DNA from: Theropithecus gelada
Taxonomy: Eukaryota; Chordata; Mammalia; Primates; Cercopithecidae
Length of the DNA: 64,000 nt
Assembly (NCBI RefSeq): GCF_003255815.1
Contig: NC_037669.1
Coordinates: forward strand, 117,325,195-117,389,194
Direction: 5' to 3'
Part shown: positions 35,670 through 47,409 of the stretch, piece by piece
Layout: every line of letters starts with the position of its first letter
Numbering within the stretch: the first letter of the stretch is position 1
Position numbers and translations under genes: made by a program
Notes under the pieces: generated by a model
What the model saw: only the letters and a program-made list of their open reading frames with translations
The model's database searches: none
What the model was told of the DNA's origin: nothing

Positions 35670-35975
35670 TTATATGCATATATAATAGAGAAGCAAATGA
35701 GGTAAATGTTTACAACAGATGAATTGGAGTAAAGTGTATGTAGGTGTTCTTTGTATTATTTTTATTTTAAAACTTTTCATAAATTTGAAATTACTTCCAC
35801 ATTAAACAGTTTTGAAAAACACGAAATGCAGATTGGTGCTACCAGGGTCTGGAAGGAAGGGGAAATTAGGACAGACTGCTTGATGGATAAGGGGTTTTAC
35901 TTTGATGTGTTGAAAGTGTTTTGGAACTACACAGATGTGGCGGTTACACAACATTGTGAATGTATTTTTTTTTTT
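35670..35975 (+). mobile_element. Two old L1M 3' UTR fragments, sense
   Basis: 35690-35810 has 'gtgtatgtaggtgttctttg' and 'ttcataaatttgaaatta'. 35830-35970 has 'ctaccagggtctggaaggaa', 'gttttggaactacacagatg' and 'ttacacaacattgtgaatgt'. Both are typical of L1M 3' UTRs, and the second is cut off by a T-run (35967-35979). Order suggests two insertions rather than one. Confidence 0.65.
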
Positions 35976-37384
35976 TTTTAGTTTTTAAAAGTGCATATGC
36001 CAACTTTCTGAGGACTTAACTCTGCTTCCTAGGCATCACCCAAATGTCAGTTAGCATCCAGCTGATCCAGCTGCCTTAGGAATATTCTCCTGAATCATAA
36101 AGATTGTTGGCATAAGCGATACAAGCCAAGGAACATTTTGAAATGACAAAGATTTTAATTGGCCAACTAAATATGCAATGGCCTGTGTAATCAGACTGCT
36201 TCCCCAGGAACTATCAGAAAAGAAGAGGGGATCATCAGTGTAACTTGGAGTAGGAGAACTAATTAACAATCCGAGAGGTATTGCTATGTTTGGGAGGCCT
36301 ACTTAGAGTGAAAGCCCAGTTGGAAATCAACAAAGGTGCCCTCTCTGAAGAGAGATTTTAGAAACCATTTTAAAGGTACATTATCTTTTATAATAAATAA
36401 TAAATTATTTAAGAAACATTATTGTAATTTGAATAAAATTCATTTTACCAGTAAGAACTGGAAAAAAGTTTAAAAATTAAGGCTTTAGAAGAAGTATCAA
36501 TAGTGTATTATTTAAAATAAGTAGTGTTGCTCTAAGTATTGATAACATTTTTATTTCTTCTGAATATTTGATCTCAACTAAGCCTAATAAACTTCTGATG
36601 GGGACAGAACAGATATTATAAAACTTATATTTCATATGAAGGCTATATATCTAGCAGTAGTGGAATCTGAAGTAGCTCGTCCTACAATACCCTAGTTATA
36701 CACCAAGTCAGATCAGTTCCCCAATTCCAGAATACAGAGTTTTCTATTATGCACTGGCTTTTAATTCCATTGCAGTGGATAACTCTAAGAACAATTATTT
36801 TTTATTTTTCAATTGAGTTGATTCAACTCACTTACTATAGATGTAGTAAGTGACTTTTTTTAAAAGTCATTAAATGGACAGAACCTTCTTGATATCCCAG
36901 GAACTCTTTGTTTCCTTTTATTCCAAAGAAGACATGGTCCAGGAAACACAAAACATGGGAAAACGTTGAATTCAAATATGCCAAATACTACTATTGAGGG
37001 AAAAGGGTTATTCATCATATGAGGATAATGCACATCCAGGTTTTTTTTCTTTTTTAGGTAATGGAGTATCTGCCTACATTGATTTGAAAATGTGCCTCAC
37101 TCATTCAGATTTGTTTATTTGATGGCCTTAGTTCCCCAGAACATAGTAATGGGCCAGACAGTAAGGCAGTGTTGATGTAAATAAATTTTATTAATGTTTC
37201 TAAGCTTAACTACTTCAAGAGTTATTTTAGGCCCACAGATAATTAATATTCTATTTTATATATACTATCCCAGAAGTTCCAAGAAGTTTGAAGATTAGGA
37301 TAACTGGTGGAAGGAGAGGGAGACTCACTGAGAGAACATATGGCCACATGAATGAAACCACAAAAGCAGGCAAAGGAACAAAAA
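35976..37384. other. Unassigned AT-rich sequence
   Basis: No family was recognised. An imperfect palindrome, 'cacttactatagatgtagtaagtg' in part, lies at 36829-36852. No gene is supported. Confidence 0.45.
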
Positions 37385-37600
37385 GTGCATTTATTAATCC
37401 AGTTATTTATTCATTGACCCAATCATTATTTATTGAATATTAATAAGTGCCAGACACCATATCAAGTGTTGAAGAGACTAAGTTGAATCAAGCTCAGCCC
37501 ATGGCTCTCAAAGTGCTTCTACCCTAGAGGAGTGGCAGACATTCAGTGTGCAATCATGAATCAGTATAATATGTGTTTGCTTGAGATATAAAGGTTATAA
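37385..37600 (-). repeat. L2 3' end, antisense
   Basis: 'tattcattgacccaatcatt', 'aataagtgccagacaccata' and 'agcccatggctctcaaag' match the reversed L2 3' end including its TTCATTCA-type terminus. Confidence 0.65.
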
Positions 37601-37904
37601 AAAGAAGAAAATGCATTACAATGGTGGCAAACAGGCTTACAATCTTTAATAAATCATGGGTGCATCCTTGTATATGAATAAAACAAAAATTTACTTGAAT
37701 TAACAACTGTGCCTTAGATTGCCTGTGATCACCACTAAACAGAAGTGAGTTTTGAAGCAAGGATTCTAAGGCCTTAAGTGATAGTGAAGCCAATAGGTGG
37801 AAGAAGCCTCGATCTCTAAAGGACTGCATGGAGCAGACTCCTCATTGACTCACACTGAAATGTGAATGAGGGATGAACATTGTGCTAAGCCTCAACTTTG
37901 ACCT

Positions 37905-38005
37905 AGTTATTTACTAACTAATGACTATGTGTCATGCAGTACTCTAGGTGTTATCTCATACATTATCTCATTAATCTCACTTATAAACATGATGATGACT
38001 GAATC
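37905..38005 (-). repeat. Possible MIR/L2 tail, antisense
   Basis: 'gactatgtgtcatgcagtac' and 'cattatctcattaatctcac' resemble the reversed MIR tail. The fragment is short and uncertain. Confidence 0.45.
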
Positions 38006-38079
38006 ATTATGACATGCAGCACATTGTTTGAAAACAATAATAAAGATGGCAATGTCTGCTGATGGCAAGGAACACAGAG

Positions 38080-38675
38080 AGATGGGTACTCTCATACATT
38101 CTAGTGAAAGTATTAATTGTCATACTTTTTCTGCAGGCAAGGTTTGACCAATTGGCACTAAAATTTGACCAACTTCATTAACTGTCTAAAACAACAACCT
38201 TATCTTTTGACCCACTAATTCCATTTTCAGGAATTTATAATTAGAAATGTCCTAAGGTAGAAAGAGATATATGAGGTTGTTCTTTGCAGCACATTATAAT
38301 TACGAAAAATGGAAGCAATGTAAATTACTATCAATAACAATATGTATATATTTAAAATGATTCTAGTGTGCATATTTGACAAAATAGAACTGCCATTAAA
38401 AACATACATTTACAGAATAATGATGTGAGAAATGCTTGCAAATAAATTCATATAACATATATTTGATTAAAAATATTTCAATTACTTAAAAATATACATG
38501 TAAGTAAGATGAAATTAAATTAAATCATCTTGAAAACACTGGTTTCCTCTGGATGATGAGATTAGAAATATATTTTTATTTTCTCCTTTATATGTGTTTA
38601 TTTTCAAATGTTATATAATGATCACATATTATTTTTAAACTCAAAATATGTGTTATAAAAATAAAGAAGGCAACA
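38080..38675 (+). mobile_element. Old L1M 3' end, sense
   Basis: 'acccactaattccattttca', 'gtcctaaggtagaaagagat', 'ttgcagcacattataatta', 'aaaatggaagcaatgtaaat' and 'tggtttcctctggatgatga' are the L1M ORF2 C-terminus and 3' UTR in order. Ends at 'ataaaaataaagaag'. Confidence 0.75.
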
Positions 38676-39949
38676 AATTTTCAAATCCATTTTTTAAAGG
38701 TTTCCACATAAACTTGTTAAAATTAAAAAGTGCTAATGTTTGAATCTGTAAGTTTTATTAGGAAAATTCACTTAAATGAAACAGCTCATTCCCTGAAGAT
38801 GTTAGATAAGTGAGGTGTATTACCGCATTTCTAAAGTTGTCTACCATCTGTGAGTTTATTTTTGTCTATGTTTTTCCAAATCTAAGTTTAATATTGTTTT
38901 CATGTATAAATGTCTAACCATTTCACTTAATGGTGATTAATTTCATAGCTTGCATTTCTCCAGTTTTTGGTTCCGCCAAAAATATTCATCAATAAACAAC
39001 TTCATAAAAGTTGCAAAATATTTTTCCTATTTTACATATGAATAAAATAAAGGTAGAAGTATGTTAATATCTAGCATACAAAACAAAACATGCCAGTACC
39101 AGCGCTCTGTTGCAGCCAGCTCAGGAGCCTATTCTGCACCTCCTTCCCAACTCCACACCAGTGATATTATCTTGGTAGCTAGAAATTGGCTACAGTACAG
39201 GAATATGTACAACTAGGAACGCCTCAAATACTCTATCAAGGCTTTTTATTTTTTAATTTTTTTCCCAGTAAGCCAGATTACCAGCACACCACTGTATATA
39301 ACACAAGAGCGTGTTTCTTCTAATAGTGCTTAATTAGCCCAGGGCTAGGAGCCTGTTAAATATTCAAAAAAAATCTCAGGCTCCACAGCTTAGATATCTA
39401 GGTTTTGATTTTTGACTGCTATGTTCAAGCACCTAAGACAGCGTCTCTATACCACAATTGCTCAATGAATATGTCTTTCGTGTTTTTACTAGACAATCTG
39501 ATGATGATGAAACTTTTCCCTCAAGTTATGCATACATCATCCTACCTGGAACTTTCAGCCTCACTCGAACCTGGTCTATTTATCAATTGTTGTCTTTCCA
39601 TTAGTTCCTTAAGCTGTAATCACATTTCTTTCTCATGTTTACTGCCATATAATCTAGCTCATGTATCAACAACTCACAAGTCACCAAGTATCTTCTCATT
39701 CACAAGCCAAATATTTTCTTCCTCTTTATTTCACTTCTCTGGAATATTTCACAATGTCGATGGAATCTTCTTTCCTGAAACTTCTTTCTCACTAGACGTT
39801 GGAGGCACTGGCATATTCTAACTGCATGTTCTACCATATTTTTCTTTGCCATTTTTAAGTTTTACTTTTCTTAATCTCTCAGTGTAACAATAAGATTTAT
39901 GCAAAGTTTAACAGTCATCTCTTTCAGCTTATTGCTTTGTGATTTCCTT
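38676..39949. other. Unassigned, including a 138-codon open frame
   Basis: The plus-strand frame at 39405-39821 is rich in Ser, Phe and Leu, has no recognisable domain or signal peptide and lies in a T/C-rich stretch. It is probably a chance frame in decayed, perhaps L2-derived, sequence. Confidence 0.35.
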
Positions 39950-40130
39950 TCAAAAAATGTATGACTTCATCTCTCACCTCTAATCTAAAACATTCACTTC
40001 TATGAATTTTGTCTTACTATTTTCCGATGTTCACTCTGACATTTCTAACTACCTACTTGGCATTTCCGTTAAAAATGTAGGCTTTACATCAAATTTGGCT
40101 AAAACCAAATTTATTATTTTCCTGACAAAT
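39950..40130 (+). repeat. Probable L2 ORF2 remnant, sense
   Basis: 'taactacctacttggcattt' and 'tggctaaaaccaaatttat' fit the L2 region normally reading '...aactgcctactggacatctcc...atgtccaaaactgaactc'. Heavily decayed. Confidence 0.45.
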
Positions 40131-40859
40131 GTCCTTTCTCAAATAACTTTTGTTTCTGTGTGCTAGGGGGTGGTGTTTCTGCCCTTTGCTGCCATAGTTG
40201 CTCTCACCTACCAGAATCTTTTCCAGCACAAGCATTACACATTGCTGCAAGATGAGTCAGTTGTCCTGCAAAGCTCCTTCCTCCAAGAAGTTCTCAGCAA
40301 CAACTAAAATGGATTACTCATTTGGGTGTTTTTCCTAAGCATTACATCTTCAGTGTTGGCTCTGTCTACAAAAGCCAGAATCCTCTTTGATGCTGTGTCA
40401 CTTTCCTGAGTTGCAGGACACGGCACCCTGCAAGCATGGCAGCAGGCCAGTTAATTGAACAAGGCTTAATTATGTACTGATAACTTTGAAAATCTTAATT
40501 CCTCTGTGAGAAATGCCTAAGCATATTATCAGGAAGTGGAATTATAAAATGTTTCCAGATCAAATTAAGCATCTACAGGTGAATTAATATAGAATTAAGC
40601 TTAGAAAGCTTAACTTAAGTAGAAGTTGAATGAATTGTGTTCGTTCTTTGAAACCTATTGATTTGCAGAACCAATATTCCACTGTCTACAGGAGGCAATT
40701 CAGACTGAAAATAATTTAGAAAAAAATAGTTCAGAAAAAACAATAGTTCTAGAGATAAATAGGTCATTTGAAGACTAACATCTGCCATTAGGGGTTTCTA
40801 AAGATAGGCTGACTCTATCTATTTAATAATTATTTTGTTCATTAACTCCTTGCGTATAG
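40131..40859. other. Unassigned sequence
   Basis: 40140-40450 is GC-richer than the window average and shows no family I recognise. No open frame of note. Confidence 0.4.
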
Positions 40860-40875
40860 AATTGTAACTGATATC

Positions 40876-41171
40876 GGCCAGGCACGGTGGCTCATGTCTG
40901 TAATCCCAGCACTTTGGGAGGCCAAGGCGGGCGGATCACCTGAGGTCGGGAGTTCGAGAACAGCCTGACCAACATGGAGAAACCCCATGTCTACTAAAAA
41001 TAAAAAATTAGCTGGGCATGGTGGCGCACACCTGTAATCCCAGGTACTTGGGAGGCCAAGGCAGGAGAATTGCTTGAACACGGGAGGCGGAGGTTGCAGT
41101 GAGGTGAGATTGCGTCATGGCACTCCAGCTTGGGCAATAAGAGCAAAACTCCATCTCAAAAAATAAAGAAA
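40876..41171 (+). mobile_element. Full-length AluS, sense, with target duplications
   Basis: From 'ggccaggcacggtggctca' to 'aactccatctcaaaaaataa'. 'gatcacctgaggtcgggag' and 'ttgcagtgaggtgagattg' place it in AluS. Target duplication aattgtaactgatatc at 40860-40875 and aattgttactgatacc at 41174-41189 (2 mismatches). The minus-strand frame at 40842-41081 is an Alu shadow. Confidence 0.95.
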
Positions 41172-41254
41172 ACAATTGTTACTGATACCATGGGAGGTGG
41201 TTTGATGAATAATGCGGATTTACGCAAGATAGTGGTAAATATTAAGAAATAGCA

Positions 41255-41475
41255 GGGATTTGGAGTTAAGTAGTAGCCTAACTCCACCAGCATAGTTTCT
41301 GGGAAAACTTGAGGGATTCCTTAATTTCCCTAAACGTCAGTTTCTGCGTCTATAAAATTAGAGTAAGAAAGTTAACTTACAGGTTTACTGTGTGGATACA
41401 GATAGTATACATATCATATCATGCTTCTCCATAGTAGACTTTCAGTAAATGCTACTTATTATCATTTATGAAGCT
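41255..41475 (+). repeat. MIR SINE, sense
   Basis: 'ctaaacgtcagtttctgcgt' near 41332, 'ttacaggtttactgtgtgga' near 41378 and the tail 'ttcagtaaatgctacttatt' near 41441 follow the MIR core and tail. Confidence 0.7.
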
Positions 41476-41534
41476 GAAGAGAATGAGCAGATATATATAA
41501 CAACAAAATGCCGTTTATACCTTAATGCTTAAAG

Positions 41535-41997
41535 CAGTAATTCTCAAACTTTTTGGTCTCCCCATTTCTTTAGACTTTAGAAATATTTGAGGATTCTAAA
41601 GAGGTTTTTTTTTTTAAATATTTAGAATATCTCTATGGATATTTACCATAATATGCTTAAATTTTGAAAAATGTATATTATGTATCAATTTATCTTTCAG
41701 CAACAACTATAAACCCATTATATATTAATATAAATATATTTTATATAAAATAACAATATTTTCAAAAACAAAATCATTTAGTGGGAAGAATTGTGCCATT
41801 TTACACTTTTGCAAGTGTATTTAATGCTGGGATTAATATAAGACAGCTGGATTGCCATATCTGCTTCTTCATTCAATCTGTCGTGATACGGTGTTTTGCT
41901 TAAAGTATTAGAAGACAGTCTGCCCACACACAAATATGTAGTTGAAAGGGTACCAAGAACCCCGAGGCATCCTCTTATCACACTTTGAAAACTGCTT
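41535..41997 (+). mobile_element. hAT-like DNA transposon remnant
   Basis: Starts 'cagtaattctcaaact' and ends 'cactttgaaaactgctt', imperfect inverted termini of the CAGNGNTTCTCAAA type. Possible 8-base duplications are gcttaaag (41527-41534) and gccttaag (41998-42005). Internal text such as 'gacagctggattgccatatc' and 'cattcaatctgtcgtgatac' matches an ancient mammalian repeat that I recognise but cannot name with confidence. No coding capacity. Confidence 0.5.
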
Positions 41998-43309
41998 GCC
42001 TTAAGAAGTCAGCCAAGACATCTTCTTCGAAGAAGTGAGCCAATTCAGCAATGACAATGATGATGATAATTACAATAACAGCAATAATAAATGAATGGTA
42101 ATTGGCAGAGATACTACAAGAGAACATTTTAGGCAGTGCTAACATTTGTGGCTAAGGTTGAAATGTGGAACTGAATGTACCACAAGGTCAGCGGGAGCAA
42201 CAGATCTTTACAGAAGAGAAGTGAAAAGAAATTGGAGATGGAATTTCAAGTGTGGGGAAAACACAGGGATACAATTAAGAATAAGCACACTTTGATGTAT
42301 ATTTTGTATTGATTTGTTTTCAGTTTGTTTGCAATGAATAATGTTCTCATGTTTTTGAACAAGATGATCCTTTTAAGGGAAAGTAGTTTCAGTTATTCAG
42401 AAGAGTTAATAACACTGATGTTTGGGGAGAGAGTACCTGTAGAGTTATAGACCACTTGCATACATACTAGCATGCCCCAGTGATCTCTAGCCCATAGTCT
42501 GGGAACAAACGATTTCTTCTCAGAGCTAAATTGAGCAAATAAAGTGTCCCAGAGGGATTAGGACAAGGTGGAGATCCTGCCTCTCCTATATAAAGCAATT
42601 CAGCATGACCAGAGTTACAAACAATCCTCAAGAAAGATGTGAGGAATTAAAAAGTGAGTGACTGAAGGAAGCTAAGAAAAGACAGGCTGAATTTTGAAGA
42701 GAACTAAAAAGAGGACTTACTGCTGAAATAAAGTCTCAGCAGAATATAAAACACCTTTTCTTGAATTTGTTTGGTACTATCAGGTTCTCAATTCCTGACA
42801 GATTTTTTTTAAGGAAACAAATTAATGACAATTATTTTAAATGTAAGGCATTATCGAAATAGTACATAATAACCACTGCATGCAAAATAAGTTGAAACAG
42901 AAATAAATGATGGTAGAGAGAGCAATAGAAGATTGTTGAACTGATATGAAAGCAAGGTAACAAGGCCGAAAGTCAAAATCACCTGGAAGGCAGAGTTGTC
43001 TGAATTGGAGACTGGCTACGGTAAGACAGAAATCCAGGGGAGAAGGTGGTAGAGTCAGGGAGGAGGTGACTTTCTAAAGAAATGAAGAATTCAAGAAAAT
43101 GCATGCAAAAAGAGGGAGAGCCTTAAGTTCAGGAATTAAAGGGACATTCAAAATAAATTAGCAAGAGGAACAAAAGCATTGAGGAGGATAGGGAGTAGTA
43201 AAATCTAATGAAGAAAATTTTGTGAAGACAGAGTGATTTGGAGGAGAAAGTTAAAAAGTTAAGAAAGGTAAAAAACTAACAGTGTCATTGGTACCTTGCT
43301 TATTTTCAA
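41998..43309. other. Unassigned, with a trinucleotide patch
   Basis: 42052-42092 is an imperfect ATG/AAT repeat. 42580-43280 is purine-rich and unassigned. 'ctcctatataaagcaattc' near 42583 is TATA-like but has no gene context, so I do not call a promoter. Confidence 0.4.
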
Positions 43310-43790
43310 TAAAACTGCAAATATTTATTGAGCATATAATATGTAAACGGCACTCTTTTAGGAGCTTTACATCAGTGGTGCTCAAAATGGGGCCAACGGA
43401 CTATTGCCAATGAGCAAACTATTTGCTATCAGTTTGCAATGAGATAAGTAAAGAAATCTGAGCAAACTTTGAAAGACTTTTATAGGAATTCAACACAGTA
43501 GCAGCGCTGAACCTAATAATAAAAATTTGTTTCTATTTTTTATTTAATTTATCTTACAATTGATTTTTGATATTTTATCAATCTGCAATTGATAATAACT
43601 TATAGAAAATGTTCATTCACCATAGATGGTTTGAGAAGCACAACTTCACATGCTTTATCTGATTTCTTTTTCACAGCTATGTCACGAAATAAATGTTATT
43701 CTTATGTGAAATTTACAGGTGAAGAATTGAGGCACTAGGAAAACTGTCACAGCTACTAAGTAGTAAGACATTTAACCTATACAGGTAAGT
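43310..43790 (-). repeat. MIR SINE, antisense, split by a hAT insertion
   Basis: Left half 43310-43364: 'atatttattgagcatataat' and 'cggcactcttttaggagc'. Right half 43652-43790: 'gctttatctgatttcttttt', 'aggtgaagaattgaggcact' and 'gtcacagctactaagtagta'. The halves join smoothly once the element at 43373-43643 is taken out. Confidence 0.8.
43373..43643 (+). mobile_element. Short non-autonomous hAT transposon inside a MIR
   Basis: 271 bases with inverted ends 'cagtggtgctcaaa' and 'tttgagaagcacaa'. They are flanked by 8-base duplications, ctttacat at 43365-43372 and cttcacat at 43644-43651 (one mismatch); 8-base duplications are the hAT hallmark. No transposase. Family not named. Confidence 0.8.
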
Positions 43791-44129
43791 AAAATTTGAA
43801 AAACTAGGTGAAGAGGCAAAAGGAGAAACCAGGGAAGAAGAGAGATTTTTTTTGTAGAATGTTACAATATATTTTCAGGTTACGTCATATGAAGAGATAA
43901 TCTTTCTAGTTTCTTTTGTGAGGAACCAGGACATGATTCAATAATATTTATTTACTAAATCACACGTACTTATAGGACAATGTCAAATGAAGTTGAAAGT
44001 TAATGGTATTGATGTTGACTTGAGAATTATTATTATTCTATTTCTCATATATGTGTTGAAGGCCTACTACATGTACAATATCATATTATGCAGAATGGAC
44101 GTCACTAGGGTCAATGATGTTCAAATAGA

Positions 44130-44270
44130 GTAAAGTTAAGTAAGTTATTAGTCTTTCTAGACCTCAGTATCCAAGTCTATAAAATGGTCATAATAGAATC
44201 TTTCCCCCATTTGAGAATTAAATGATGTGGTCCACGCAATATTTAGCACAGTTCATGATTAATGCAAGAG
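44130..44270 (+). repeat. MIR SINE, sense
   Basis: 'ctagacctcagtatccaagt', 'gagaattaaatgatgtggt' and 'atatttagcacagttcatg' follow the MIR core and tail. Confidence 0.65.
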
Positions 44271-44303
44271 GCAAAACAAACAAACAAACAAACAAAAAAA
44301 CAC
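44271..44303. repeat. (CAAA)n microsatellite
   Basis: About six CAAA units, ending in an A-run. Confidence 0.9.
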
Positions 44304-46384
44304 AAATGGGACTGAGAGAATTAGTACACTCAGGAGCCTATATTTTCCCCAAGAGGATTGGATAAACACATGTTTGGCCAGAGTATAAAATTCCCCTAGT
44401 GCTCACTAAAATCACTAACTGAATTTGGTACTTTACCACCCTTTTGATTCAGAATCAAGGATTTCAGCCATGCATAGACAGTTCAGTCTCCTTGATTGAT
44501 TTCCTTACATCAAGGCTCATATAGGTATTAATTGTTTGGATTTGACTACAAGACATATCTGCCTTGCTTATAATAAACCACCCTGGTGCTCAATAGTTTC
44601 TAGAGTAAACTACTGTCTCTCCATTCTACTTTCTCTCTGATTCATTCCTGTATGAGATACCATCCAGATGTAATCATGGAAATAGCCTAAGTCTCAGACC
44701 CACTCACACAAGATTGCTGAGTGTCAAAGACTGTGCTTTAGGTCTGGCAAGAGAGCATTCCCTAGGCAGCTCTTCATACTGTGAAGACATCAAAGTCAAC
44801 TGAGGTTGGGACACTGGATCCAATGCTTATACCCCATGATTTATCCTGGAAAACCTCTCTTTTATTTCCATGTAGACATCAAAAAAATGGACTATAAACA
44901 AACTAAAATTTCTTTAACATTCGTAGACACAACTTCTTTCTGGGCCGAGAAAATAGAAATTCTGGAATATAGATTGTATCTAACTTTTGGCCACAATATA
45001 ACTGCAAAGAATCCAAACAATTAGTTGCAGTTTCTAATGACCGGTACTTCTACTTCTACATGTTCCCAAAAATGATAAAAGCAAAAACACAAACAAAAAC
45101 CATGCCTTCAGTTCTTGAGCTCTGTCATAGTATTTGGGTGATAACATTCAACACTTTAATAGTTCAATATTAGCTGGTTGAACTATTATGGGAAGAAGGG
45201 ATGCCAAGTTTCAAAGAAAGAACAGAGAATAGCAGTTTCTTCTTATTGTCCCAGCTCTTCATCATTTTGTATATGTCTGATCTTCTAAGCTGTAAGCTTC
45301 CTGAAGGCTTACCATTTTCTGAGGGTCATGTGGGTAGCATTAGTTATGAAGCATGTTGCCTCCTTTAATTTAATATTATTTATTGGTCTAGTTATCTTAT
45401 AAGTATTTCATAAATACCTACAACACACTATTATGAGGCCAAAGGGTAATTAGAGCACATATAAAAATTCCTACATGATTTATAAAAATACATATTACAA
45501 CTGAAATTTTCAATTAACTCTTATTAACACAGTGCCAGGCCTACACTAGTAGCTCTCCAAATATGTGTTATTAATATGTTAATTAATATTGATTTTTAAA
45601 ATTATTGTCTATTGTAGCCAAGAATCCTACAGCAAAAAATAATTCTGTATTGTCAATTTTCATTCATATATGCCATGAAAATAATTACTTCTCATAATAT
45701 TTTTGTTTTAAATAAAACCTCAAAAATTCCTAACAACCCCTGATAACAGCTTTATAAATAAGGCTCCTAATTATAATTTCCTCTTTAAAAATATGTATTT
45801 GATACACAAAAATATGCTATTATAGTACTTAACTACAAATTATTTAGGACTTGCCTATTACTTAAACATATTATAAGGACTCTCTTGAAATAGGTCTGTG
45901 CATGGCTTATCATTATAGCATAAAATTATAAATATATTGATGGCAATAGTTTTATTTTGCATCTTTAAGTTTAACTAGACATTAATTTCCTTCAGATTAT
46001 TTCAGAAATTATTTTAAAATGTGAACCCAGAAAAAACTTCCATGGTTTCTCATGATCTTGTTTTCTACAATGAAATAATATCTCATTGACCTGGAAGCCA
46101 ACTATTTGTCAATCTCTGCTTACCATAACAAACTCAAGAACTAGAAAATTAGCATGTATAGCCTCTGATTAACCAAAGAAATGTCACTGAGTTTATGCGT
46201 TAGTTAAAAGAAAGCTATCATTGTTTCCAAGCATATTTGCAATTAAATTCACATGTGTATGTGCATGCACACATACACGCACCTGAAAAACTTGGGGATT
46301 TGTTTAATCCCTAACAAAGTGGAAACAGGAAATGAGAATTGTTGGTGCAGCTAATTTTTTTTAAAAAAAGTATTGAAATTTATT
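44304..46384. other. Mostly unassigned; an L2/MIR tail at 45525-45585
   Basis: The only recognisable piece is 'cagtgccaggcctacactag' with 'ccaaatatgtgttattaat', the L2/MIR 3' tail in sense. The 72-codon plus-strand frame at 44806-45024 has no domain. Confidence 0.4.
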
Positions 46385-46500
46385 TGTGCATTCATTAAAT
46401 AAATATATTTTAACTGAGTTTAGCAATGGGCTGAGCATTAAGAAAATGATGAACAACAAAACAAATTACTGCTCTAAGATCATGTAATTTAATCTAGAGG
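46385..46500 (-). repeat. L2 3' end, antisense
   Basis: 'gtgcattcattaaataaata', 'aatgggctgagcattaagaa' and 'aaatgatgaacaacaaaac' match the reversed L2 3' end. Confidence 0.6.
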
Positions 46501-47409
46501 AAGAGATGGGCTATGAGCTGAGCATTAAAAATAATATACCCTCTTATTTCTTATTTCTTGTGTTAACAGAGTGTCTCCCACCACTGAGGCTAAAGATGCT
46601 AGATCTTTGCTCTTTCAGACTCTCTGCGACTGGAGAATGGGTACATGTATTAGCCAGTGAAATCTTAGTGGCGTCTGCTAGTGTCTTTTCAAAGGGTGTT
46701 TCTTCCTTAATGTAATGTGAAATAGTGAAAAATAAACATCTCCTAAGTGCAGACACAATACTTAGAAATGCTGCAGCTGCCTTGCAACCATAAGAAAAAA
46801 GCCAAGGGGATTGCAGAGCACCAACATCCCTGAATTGCTAAATTAAACAACCCTAAAACTTCCCACATGCAACCTTCTTCTCAATAGAAAAATAAATCCT
46901 CATTTTTTAAGTCACTTGTATCTAGATGTTCAGTAACTTGTTGCCAAAAGAATCACAACTCACTTGTAGATTAGAAAGTGGATAATGAGGAACTGGAAAC
47001 AGAGGCTAGACTGCTCTTGGATGAGAAGGAGCCATTGACGATGGGAGAAGTAGCTGGATCTGGAGTTTGGGGAGGGGTTTGTGGGACTTTTTGTTTGTTT
47101 GGGTTTGGTTTGGTTTTTAAGAGAGAAAAGACTTTAGCATATTTAAATAATTATTGGCAGGATCGAATACAGAGGAGAAGATAAATGATACAGAAAAGAG
47201 AAGGATCATCTTTAGGGTGAGATACCTGAGAATGAAAGAAGGTGGTATGTCCAGCACCATATTGCTCCACAGGACACTAGTGATCCCTCTCTCTTTCTAA
47301 AAACACTGTATTCTGATGTCTGGCCTTCAGGATCATGTAGAAACAAAACAAAACAGAGCAAAAGAAAAAAATATCTTCTTCTTTTTGCACTCATGACATA
47401 AACACTAGT
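46501..47409. other. Unassigned; possible decayed LINE
   Basis: 46550-46720 and 46980-47240 are better-composed than their surroundings and contain the overlapping frames at 46506-46756 and 46978-47184. No protein family fits. (GTTTG)n-like units occur near 47088-47117. 47130-47230 could be more L2, in antisense. Confidence 0.35.

Noticed and set aside
39405..39821. 138-codon plus-strand frame
   Set aside because: Ser/Phe/Leu-rich, no motif, in T/C-rich sequence leading into a probable L2 remnant.
42575..42600. TATA-box-like 'cctatataaagcaattc' as a promoter
   Set aside because: No gene, LTR or CpG-rich context; such words occur by chance in AT-rich DNA.
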